Part shown: one piece after another, positions 1 to 5,420 of the stretch
Layout of the letters: the number at the start of each line of letters is the position of its first letter
Numbering within the stretch: the stretch's first letter is position 1
Assembly: GCA_039584685.1 (NCBI GenBank)
Contig: JBDGXI010000255.1
Coordinates: forward strand, 1-5,420
Source: Benthicola sp039584685
Lineage (GTDB): Bacteria; Gemmatimonadota; Gemmatimonadetes; Palauibacterales; Palauibacteraceae
Length of the DNA stretch: 5,420 bases
Reading direction: 5' to 3'
Made by a program: the position numbers and the translations under genes
The notes under the pieces: generated by a model
The model's database searches: none
The model's input: the letters and a program-made list of their open reading frames with translations, nothing else
Told to the model about the DNA's origin: nothing

Positions 1-1679
1 AGCTGCTTCACGCGGCGGGTCATGGAGCCGGTGTGCCAGTGCTCCAGCACCCGTCCCGTGCACAGCCAGAACGGGTACTCGTCGTCCGGTTCTTCGGCCG
101 GCCGATGCCACGGGCGGATCCAGAACGCCGCCTTCTCTCCGTATCCCTTTGCCTTGTAGAAGTGGACGCCCCGATCCTTCTTCACGTACGGGTCGTGTCC
201 CGCCGCGTACCGGTACCGGGTCTCGACGCCATCGACTACGGGCCACAGCATGCCCCGCGTCTGCTCGAGCTGCTCGTACGAGGCGACATCCTTCCCGAGT
301 CCGAGCGTGAAGCTCCGGTACTCCTCGTACATCGGCTTGTGCCAGTCGTCCTCGGGCCACGGGAACAGGTGCTCCATCCCCATGCGCCTGGCGACTTCGA
401 TGATCTGCCAGGCGTCCTCGGTCGCCTCACCCGGCGGATCCGCGGCCTTGTGCCAATGCTGCGTGCGCCGCTCGGTGTTCCCGAACACGCCCTCGCGCTC
501 GACCCAGGCGGCGCAGGGCAGCACCAGGTCGGCGACCTCGGTGGTGGGTGTGGGATAGATGTCGCTCACGATCAGAAAGCGTCCGTCACCCGGCGTGCGC
601 CTGATCCGGTTCAGGTTCGGGATGCTGACCCACGGATTCGTGGTCTGCGTCCACATCACCTTGACCTCGCCGCGCATGAAGGCGCGGAACATGTCCATCG
701 TGTGCAGGCCGGGCTTCGGGTTGATCGTGCCCGATGGGACACCCCATATCTCCTCGGCCTTGGCCCTGTGTTCCGGGTTCATCACGACCATGTCCGCCGG
801 CAGTCGATGCGCCAGAGTTCCGACCTCGCGCACCGTGCCGCAGGCCGACGGCTGACCGGTGAGGCTGAACGGATTGGCGCCCGGGCGGCTGATCTTGCCC
901 GTGATCAGGTGGAGGTCCGTGATCAGGTTGTTCATCCAGGTGCCGCGCGTGTGCTGGTTCACGCCCATACACCAGGTGCTGACCGTTCCGCGGCCCGGGT
1001 CGCCGTACATCTCGGCCAGGGCATGGATCTGCCCTACCGGTACGCCCGACACCTCACTCACGTGTTCCGGCGTGTAGTGGGCGAGGAACTCCTCGAGCTC
1101 GGCCAGCGAGGCATCCCGTCCCTGGTCCTTGAACCGGTAGTGCTCGGCCGGCCCGTCTGACGGATCGAGCCCCAGGCCGTCCTCGCCCCACGAGCCGAAC
1201 CCGATCTGGTCGATGTCCTCTATGCCGCGCTTGAAGACCACGTTCTCGTTCAGGAAAGCGCGGCTGATCTTCCCGTCGCGCACGAGCAGGTGGAGGATCC
1301 CGTTGGCCAGCGCGAGATCGCTGCCCGGGATGAACTCCACGTACATGTCCGCGTAGTCCGTGGTCGGCGTGCGCCGCGTCCCGATGTCGACGATCCGGAC
1401 GCCCGGGTTCTTCCTCTTGTTGGCGAGGATGCGGGAGAACAGCACCGGGTGCATCTCGGCCATGTTGTTGCCCCAGAGGATGAAGTCATCGCCGACTTCG
1501 AAATCCTCGTAGCACCCCATGGGCTCGTCGCTCTGGAACTGCGTCATGAACCCGGTCACGGCGGAGGCCATGCACAGGCGGGCGTTCGGCTCGACGTTGT
1601 TCGACTTCAGCCCGGCCCGGAACCACTTGGAGGCCGCGTACCCGTCGAACACCGTCCACTGGCCGGAGCCGTAGATGGC
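1..1679 (-). CDS. napA: Periplasmic nitrate reductase NapA, molybdopterin-binding body (continues napA after the frameshift; 3' end outside window)
   Basis: This frame has no stop from 1679 to the window edge: 559 codons. It starts with AIYGSGQWT and carries the catalytic region. Cys in EPNARLCMASAVTGF (codon 1572-1574, about residue 169 of the joined protein) is the cysteine that binds molybdenum in NapA. Further family blocks are FILWGNNMAEMHPVLFSR, STWCMGVNQHTRGTWMNNL, TGKISRPGANPFSLTGQPSAC, WTQTTNPWVSIPNLNR and, near the edge, CTGRVLEHWHTGSMTRRV. These are characteristic of NapA. Cys as Mo ligand together with the Tat signal argues for periplasmic nitrate reductase over assimilatory Nas or formate dehydrogenase. 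About 110 C-terminal residues of the pterin-binding domain should lie beyond position 1. It has no initiation signal of its own beside the break, so I treat it as part of the same gene as the segment at 1678-2076. A caller may start it at a GTG or ATG inside (1650-1652 or 1569-1571). No napB, napC or napD is in view. Confidence 0.93.
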
Positions 1680-1690
1680 CCAGCGCCTCC
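1676..1690 (-). other. Frameshift junction inside napA
   Basis: Minus-strand codons read GAG GCG CTG GGC (E-A-L-G) in the first frame, then ATC TAC GGC TCC (I-Y-G-S) in the second. NapA proteins normally have several residues between the EKYQEAL-type helix and the YGSGQWT block (an xPDAxA-like stretch). None are present here, so loss of 3n+2 bases, such as 8 or 11, explains both the shift and the missing residues. A single extra C would also restore frame but would leave the linker too short. The surrounding GC-rich GGCC context could favour a replication or assembly deletion. Confidence 0.8.
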
Positions 1691-2076
1691 TGGTACTTCT
1701 CGGCGATCAGGTCGAGCGCCTCGTCCCACGAGATGCGCTTCCACCCATCGCCGTCCCGCAGCATCGGGTACTTGAGTCGGTCCTCACCGTACAGCATGCC
1801 GGGCAAATGGTAGCCCTTCACGCACAGCAAACCCCGGTTCACGGGGCTCTTCTCGTCGCCGCGTACCGTGACGACCTTGCCCTCCTTGACCCCCACCTCC
1901 ACTCCGCACCCGGTGCCGCAGTACCGGCAGGGCGCCTTGCTCCAGGTGAGATCGTTCTCGTCGACCCCGTCGCCGCTCGCGGCGAGACGGCTCCCCGCTT
2001 CCTGGTCCGCACACGAGAAGGCGGCCAGGCCGGCGGTCGAGGCTCCCACGGTCTTGAGGAAGTTTCTGCGTCTCAT
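1678..2076 (-). CDS. napA: Periplasmic nitrate reductase NapA, N-terminal part (residues 1-133, up to a frameshift)
   Basis: This segment holds the export signal and [4Fe-4S] domain of the molybdenum enzyme that reduces nitrate to nitrite in the periplasm. It begins with a Tat signal (RRNFLK, residues 3-8) followed by a short hydrophobic stretch ending in Cys22. The cluster ligands are C50, C53, C57 and C85 (C-x2-C-x3-C-x27-C), in NapA-typical surroundings: APCRYCGTGCGV at 48-59 and NRGLLCVKGY at 80-89, with K87 the conserved lysine between the cluster and the molybdopterin. The GMLYGEDRLKYP and WDEALDLIAEKY blocks follow. After Gly133 the frame departs from the family. It stays open by chance to a stop at 1486, so an automatic caller would give a chimeric 196-residue protein whose last 63 residues are unrelated to NapA. 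The true continuation is one frame over, from about 1679. As written the gene would not make an active enzyme. Confidence 0.93.
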
Positions 2077-2092
2077 GACGAATCGTCCCTAT
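2077..2092 (-). promoter_or_regulatory. Ribosome binding site of napA
   Basis: AGGGA at 2086-2090 lies 9 nt before the ATG at 2074-2076, in a 16-nt spacer after the octaheme cytochrome stop. It supports the chosen start, which also places the twin-arginine motif at the extreme N-terminus. Co-transcription with the upstream genes is implied. Confidence 0.6.
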
Positions 2093-3739
2093 TCAGTTTC
2101 TCTCGGCGGTTCCGTACCGGCGCTCCATCTCCTCGCGGATCCGGGCCGCTGCTTCTTCGGCGCCTTCCTCGAACCACAAGTGCTCCGGTCGAGCGAGGAC
2201 ATCGTCCACCACCTGCTCCACGGCCGCTGCCTGCGAACGCAGTCCCGTTTCGCGAGCGTGCTCGACGATCTCACGTGCCTGCGGGATCAGCTCCATGTAG
2301 AAGCGCTCCGCGACCTCGTACATGCCGTGCCAGTGTGTGTAGTCCGGGGCCATCATCGAGGCTCCGTGACGTGCCCGTCGTCCCTCGTGATGCCACAGGT
2401 AGAACCACGTCCACTCGATCTCCTCGTCGAAGTTCGTCGGCGTGCGGAGATCGTTCTGGACCAGGGCGGTCATGATTGCCAGGCCCGGCTTGGCGAACTT
2501 CTCGTTGTACAGGATGACCAGGTCGTCGTACTGCTCGTAGAAAGAATTGACGTACCCGTCCGAGTGGCAGTGCGAGCACACTTCCTTCATCCGGTCGCGC
2601 TTCTGTTCCGCCGAGTCGTGGATCAGCGAGCGGCGCGTCTCGGGATCGGTCTCGGTCACTATCTCGTGGTTGATGTCGGTGTCCATCACCCGGCTGACCG
2701 GAGGACGATTGGTCCAGGAGATGCGCTCGCCCGGATCGTGCGTGATCCGGCCGCCGTTCCTGATGTTCCCTGACATGTGGCAGGTGGCGCAGGTGGGAGC
2801 CGAAGCGTAGTCCACCCCGAGGATCCACTCCTCGTTGTCCAGGTTCAACTCTTCCTTGAGGTCACGGAAGGCGATCCCGTGCTTGGACTCCTCGTAGATC
2901 TCCTTCTGCGGGTGGTCCGGCCCCAGGTGGCACTTCCCGCAGTTCTCGGGCTGACGCGCCCGGCGGGGCGAGAAATCGTGCCGGCTGTGACATGCCGCGC
3001 ACGAACCACGTGAGCCGTCCAGGTTGAGGCGGCCAATTCCCGTGTTGGGCCAGGTGCCCGCATACAGCAGCGGCTTCCCGTCCTCGTCCCGGGCGATCCG
3101 GCCCACCGCGTCGAGGTCGGTGGGTCGGCCATCGGCGTCAGGCGCCAGGTCGTCCACCGTGATCAGGCCTCCGTCGTCGGCGGCTTCGATCGCCACCTTC
3201 GCTCCGTGACACTGCTGGCAGCCGGAGTACGCGCTCGCGAGGCCGTTTACCATGTCGACGGCCTTACCCGGGGTCGGGGAATGCGGATTGAAGTCGATCC
3301 GCGATCCTTCCACCGTCTCGGCGAGGAAGTTGTCCAGCGAGGCCAGGATGTTGCCCGCCGCCGCATGGTGGCTCTGTGCGAACTCGGACTGCTCGTGGTC
3401 GTGGCAGCGCGCGCAGTCGAGCGGTGTGACCACGGTCGCGATCTGCTCACCGTGATGCAGGTAGCTGTCCGCTTCCTCACGCTCGGCCGTGTGGCACTCC
3501 ACGCACCCCACACCACTCTCGGCGTGCGTGGATCCCTCCCAGTGCGCGACGATCCCCGGATTCTCCTCCGCGTGGCACTCGACGCATTCACGCGAAGAGG
3601 CGGGAACGGACACGTGCGGCGCCCGGATGCCCGCTTCTTCCGCCTTACGCGCCGTCTCCATCCACTGGACGAGGACGAGCGAGAGCAGGAACAGGCCGCC
3701 GAGGGCGGCGATCACGATTCGCTTGGTCTCGAGAGTCAT
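2093..3739 (-). CDS. Membrane-anchored octaheme c-type cytochrome, hydroxylamine oxidoreductase (HAO) family, 548 aa
   Basis: Periplasmic multiheme cytochrome. It has exactly eight CxxCH motifs, at residues 52, 79, 109, 174, 247, 267, 317 and 388 (first Cys of each), the HAO-family count and distribution. Family-like blocks include the heme 6 region (CGKCHLGPDHPQ; D275-H276 probably corresponds to the catalytic Asp-His pair of HAO), the heme 7 region followed by THDPGERISWT (333-343), and the C-terminal block WHHEGRRARHG to PDYTHWHG (449-472). Heme 4 (C174) would be the active-site position by analogy with the P460 heme. Residues 8-25 form one hydrophobic segment with no clear cleavage site, so I infer an uncleaved N-terminal anchor with the heme domain outside. 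Bacterial HAO relatives either oxidise hydroxylamine/hydrazine or reduce nitrite; the deciding feature is the tyrosine that crosslinks to the P460 heme. Y467 (PDYTHWHG) is a candidate, but without an alignment I cannot say that it is the equivalent residue. Placement between cytochrome b and napA suggests a role as electron acceptor of the Rieske/b unit and/or a reductase of nitrite. The family assignment is firm; the reaction is not. Confidence 0.9.
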   Translation of the reverse strand: MTLETKRIVIAALGGLFLLSLVLVQWMETARKAEEAGIRAPHVSVPASSRECVECHAEENPGIVAHWEGSTHAESGVGCVECHTAEREEADSYLHHGEQIATVVTPLDCARCHDHEQSEFAQSHHAAAGNILASLDNFLAETVEGSRIDFNPHSPTPGKAVDMVNGLASAYSGCQQCHGAKVAIEAADDGGLITVDDLAPDADGRPTDLDAVGRIARDEDGKPLLYAGTWPNTGIGRLNLDGSRGSCAACHSRHDFSPRRARQPENCGKCHLGPDHPQKEIYEESKHGIAFRDLKEELNLDNEEWILGVDYASAPTCATCHMSGNIRNGGRITHDPGERISWTNRPPVSRVMDTDINHEIVTETDPETRRSLIHDSAEQKRDRMKEVCSHCHSDGYVNSFYEQYDDLVILYNEKFAKPGLAIMTALVQNDLRTPTNFDEEIEWTWFYLWHHEGRRARHGASMMAPDYTHWHGMYEVAERFYMELIPQAREIVEHARETGLRSQAAAVEQVVDDVLARPEHLWFEEGAEEAAARIREEMERRYGTAERN

Positions 3740-3755
3740 GTAGGATCCCCTGAAC
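3740..3755 (-). promoter_or_regulatory. Ribosome binding site of the octaheme cytochrome gene
   Basis: AGGGG at 3747-3751 lies 7 nt before the ATG at 3737-3739, within the 16-nt spacer after the cytochrome b stop. It supports this start. No room is left for a separate promoter or terminator, so the two genes are read as one transcript. Confidence 0.65.
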
Positions 3756-4802
3756 TCAGTGTCTGGCGAATGCTTCCCAAAGGGTGAGGCCGACGATGAC
3801 CAGGACTCCGAAGATCCCGATCCACACGCTGGCTTCCTTGAACCGCGTGTTCTTGCGGATCCACCCGTCGATGAAGGGCCATCCGAACATCACGAACACG
3901 ATGAAGCCCATACTCAGAATCGCGGCCGTGCCACTGAACAGCTTGAGCCACCGGAAGGCCACGTAGAAGAACCACTCCGGCTTGATCACCTCGGGCGTCT
4001 GAAGCGGGTTCGCTTCGGGTCCGAGCGAGGCCGGTAGAATCGTGGCCAGCGCGCTCAGCACGACCATCAGCACGAGGCCGATCAGGATCTCGGTATACAG
4101 GTGGTCCGGGAAGAAGTTGAACGTCTTCTGCACGCCCTCGTCTTCATCCTGGAACTTGAACTCGGTCACGCCCTGCAGCCGGATGATCGAGATGTGCACC
4201 ACCAGCAACATGATGATGGTGACCGGCAGGACCGCGGCGTGCAGTATGAAGAACCGTGACAGGGTCGACTGATTGTAGGCGTCGCCCGCCAGCATCATCC
4301 GCTTCATGAACGTGCCGACGAAGGGAAGGGAGTCGGCGATGTTGGCGCCCACCGTGGCTCCCCAGAAACTGAGCTGCTCGTATACCAGGCTGTATCCGGT
4401 GAAGCCGGTCATCAGGGTGGCGAACAACAGGCACATTCCGACGATCCAGTTGATCTCGCGCGGCTTGCGGTAGGCACCGGTGAAGAACACGCGGATCTGG
4501 TGCAGGATGACCGCCACGATCATCAGGGTGGCGGCCCACTTGTGCACGCTCCGGATGTACCAGCCGAACGATACCTCCCGCGTAATGTACTCGACCGACT
4601 CGTACGCGGTCGTAGGGGAGGCTTCGTAGTAGAACGCCAGAAGGATGCCTGTGAAGATCTGGACGATGAACAGGTAGGCAGGCGTGCCGCCGAGAGCGAA
4701 CCACCACCGCTTGAGATGATACGGTACCGGTTCATTCGTCAGCTCTCGGAACTGCTGGCCGGAGACCGGGAGGCGATCACCCAGCCATCTGCGAAGGCCC
4801 AT
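3756..4802 (-). CDS. Cytochrome b (fused cytochrome b6 plus subunit IV type), 348 aa
   Basis: Integral membrane diheme b subunit that oxidises quinol at the Qo site and carries electrons across the membrane through hemes bL and bH. Residues 1-210 align closely in pattern with cytochrome b6: VPYH near 26-29, GWYIRSVHKW at 80-89, GYSLVYEQ at 136-143. Heme ligands are H87/H101 (13 residues between) and H188/H203 (14 between); 14 in the second pair is the b6-type spacing, where mitochondrial-type cytochrome b has 13. The C-terminal part from about 230 resembles subunit IV, with PLQTPEVIKPEWFF containing the Qo motif as PEWF (275-278) and about three hydrophobic segments (238-256, 292-310, 326-344). 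At the position of b6 Cys35, the covalent heme ci ligand, there is Ala36, so no heme ci is expected. At 348 residues it is a single fused protein, between split b6/IV and full cytochrome b in size. It is coupled to the Rieske gene and followed after 16 nt by the octaheme cytochrome; no cytochrome c1 or f gene is present here. Confidence 0.96.
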   Translation of the reverse strand: MGLRRWLGDRLPVSGQQFRELTNEPVPYHLKRWWFALGGTPAYLFIVQIFTGILLAFYYEASPTTAYESVEYITREVSFGWYIRSVHKWAATLMIVAVILHQIRVFFTGAYRKPREINWIVGMCLLFATLMTGFTGYSLVYEQLSFWGATVGANIADSLPFVGTFMKRMMLAGDAYNQSTLSRFFILHAAVLPVTIIMLLVVHISIIRLQGVTEFKFQDEDEGVQKTFNFFPDHLYTEILIGLVLMVVLSALATILPASLGPEANPLQTPEVIKPEWFFYVAFRWLKLFSGTAAILSMGFIVFVMFGWPFIDGWIRKNTRFKEASVWIGIFGVLVIVGLTLWEAFARH

Positions 4803-5420
4803 CAGGTCGTCCTCTTGCCGTCACCGCATCCCAGGCATGGGTCGTGGCCGGGTCCCGAGATCGGTTCCTCGTCCTCGATGATCCCCGCCTGGTGGATCGG
4901 CTCGCCCTCCCCCTCGGTGAACTGGGGCGGCGGCACGGCGATGTGCAGTAACCCGTCCGCAACCTTCAGCTCGTAGCGCGGCAGCGACTGGCCGGCCTCT
5001 CCCGGTGGTCCAGCCGTCGCCACGCCGCTCGGTTCGAACACCCCGTTGTGACACGGACAGAAGAACCGGTCGTTCTGCGCCTCCCACCGGACCTGGCAGC
5101 CCAGGTGCGGGCAGGTACTTGAGAGCGCTATGAAATCATCCGATCCACCGTCACGGGCCAACCGCGTGATGTTGATCGTCTCACCCGAGGGACCGCGATA
5201 CCGGATCGCCTCGCCGACGTCGATGCCGCGGATCTCGGAGACGAACTGCCACATCACCTCGCCCGTGCGAGACGGATACAGGTATCGGCCGGCAATGGCC
5301 GCGAACCCTCCGTAGCCGCCGACCACCCCGGCAGTCATCGCGACCCTGGAGGCGTTCTTGATGAAACCCCTTCTATCGGGGTCTTCGACAGGGGATTGGC
5401 CGTCGGGCCTCGCGTCGTCC
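4802..5420 (-). CDS. Rieske [2Fe-2S] protein of a quinol-oxidising Rieske/cytochrome b complex (5' end outside window)
   Basis: Electron-transfer subunit that takes one electron from quinol at the cytochrome b Qo site and passes it to a periplasmic acceptor. The frame is open through the upstream window edge, so an ATG at 5336-5338 is internal, not the start: the codons before it encode a twin-arginine motif (DRRGFIK, about 5357-5377), followed by a Gly/Ala-rich membrane segment. This is the normal Tat signal-anchor of Rieske proteins. Counting from the internal Met as 1, the cluster boxes are CPHLGC (C76, H78, C81) and CPCHNG (C94, C96, H97). Relative to bovine CPCHGSHYD, the Ser is replaced by Gly99 and the Tyr by Phe101. 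Both normally hydrogen-bond the cluster and raise its potential, so I infer a low-potential, menaquinol-type protein. The C-terminus carries an extra CLGC (C168, C171) that is not a heme motif. The stop overlaps the next gene, cytochrome b, confirming functional pairing. Confidence 0.95.
   Translation of the reverse strand, partial: DDARPDGQSPVEDPDRRGFIKNASRVAMTAGVVGGYGGFAAIAGRYLYPSRTGEVMWQFVSEIRGIDVGEAIRYRGPSGETINITRLARDGGSDDFIALSSTCPHLGCQVRWEAQNDRFFCPCHNGVFEPSGVATAGPPGEAGQSLPRYELKVADGLLHIAVPPPQFTEGEGEPIHQAGIIEDEEPISGPGHDPCLGCGDGKRTT
4803..4816 (-). promoter_or_regulatory. Ribosome binding site and TGATG coupling for cytochrome b
   Basis: AAGAGGA at 4810-4816 lies 7 nt before the cytochrome b ATG at 4800-4802. 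The Rieske TGA (4802-4804) shares one base with that ATG (TGATG). Overlap plus an internal Shine-Dalgarno indicates translational coupling and roughly equal output of the two subunits. Confidence 0.75.
5351..5377 (-). other. Twin-arginine (Tat) motif of the Rieske protein
   Basis: The codons read DRRGFIKNA, matching the Tat consensus RRxFLK with Ile for Leu. It sits about 10 residues before the hydrophobic Gly/Ala segment. This shows that the gene starts upstream of the window and that the protein is exported folded with its cluster in place. It is probably retained as an uncleaved membrane anchor, as known for Rieske proteins. Confidence 0.85.

Noticed and set aside
33..1160. Long plus-strand open frame (375 codons) opposite napA
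   Set aside because: It is codon-aligned antisense to the napA frame, the usual GC-rich artefact. Its product is Arg/Val/Leu-rich with no recognisable motif, while the opposite strand is clearly NapA.
1486..1677. Tail of the first napA frame as genuine protein
   Set aside because: After residue 133 the translation is Arg/Gly-rich and unlike NapA, while the neighbouring frame gives perfect NapA blocks; it is an out-of-frame read-through.
1..2076. Formate dehydrogenase or assimilatory nitrate reductase instead of NapA
   Set aside because: The molybdenum ligand is Cys, a Tat signal is present, and the CVKGY, WCMGVNQHTRGTW and LEHWHTGSMTRR blocks are NapA-typical.
1868..2773. Plus-strand open frame of 301 codons spanning the napA start and the octaheme gene end
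   Set aside because: It runs across two convincing minus-strand genes and their 16-nt junction, and its product shows no domain; it is a shadow.
2093..3739. NrfA or octaheme tetrathionate reductase as identity of the multiheme protein
   Set aside because: NrfA has four or five hemes with a CxxCK site, and no CxxCK is present. Tetrathionate reductase is also octaheme, but the GPDHPQ, THDPGERISWT and PDYTHWHG blocks fit the HAO family better.
4802..5338. Rieske protein starting at the ATG at 5336-5338
   Set aside because: This start would discard the RRGFIK twin-arginine motif encoded just upstream in the same open frame; the real start lies beyond the window.
1..5420. RNA genes, CRISPR arrays, insertion sequences, terminators or promoters
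   Set aside because: Coding sequence fills the window apart from two 16-nt gaps; I found no repeat arrays, inverted terminal repeats, hairpin-plus-T-run or RNA-like sequence.

Overview
The window is a GC-rich bacterial segment in which every supportable gene lies on the minus strand. They form one tightly packed, apparently co-transcribed cluster, read from position 5420 down to position 1. The gene order is Rieske iron-sulfur protein (5' end outside the window), a fused cytochrome b6/subunit IV-type cytochrome b, an octaheme c-type cytochrome of the hydroxylamine oxidoreductase (HAO) family, and a periplasmic nitrate reductase catalytic subunit (NapA; 3' end outside the window). The gaps are a TGATG stop/start overlap (Rieske to cytochrome b) and two 16-nt spacers, each with a purine-rich ribosome binding site. 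No stretch of non-coding DNA exceeds 16 nt, and I see no promoter, terminator, RNA gene, repeat, mobile element or CRISPR array.

The host is probably a Gram-negative-type bacterium with a Tat system, cytochrome c maturation and an anaerobic or microaerobic nitrogen respiration. Gemmatimonadota, Planctomycetota or a related uncultured lineage would fit the GC content and gene style, but this is inference only. The Rieske cluster-binding loop lacks both the Ser and the Tyr that raise the potential in ubiquinol-type enzymes, which points to a low-potential (menaquinol) chain.

A coherent reading is a quinol-oxidising Rieske/cytochrome b unit without a cytochrome c1 or f. Its electrons would pass to the membrane-anchored octaheme cytochrome and/or to NapA on the outer face of the membrane. 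Nitrate would be reduced to nitrite by NapA, and the HAO-like protein would either act on nitrite or a further nitrogen compound, or serve as the electron wire. This would replace the usual NapC/NapB or NapGH route. HAO-like proteins next to Rieske/cytochrome b complexes are known from anammox bacteria; the direct addition of napA in one operon is the notable point here.

The napA reading frame is broken at about position 1678-1680. Residues 1-133 are in one frame, and the remaining 559 visible codons are in another frame that stays fully open to the window edge. The break looks like a short deletion of 3n+2 bases, either a real mutation or an assembly error.
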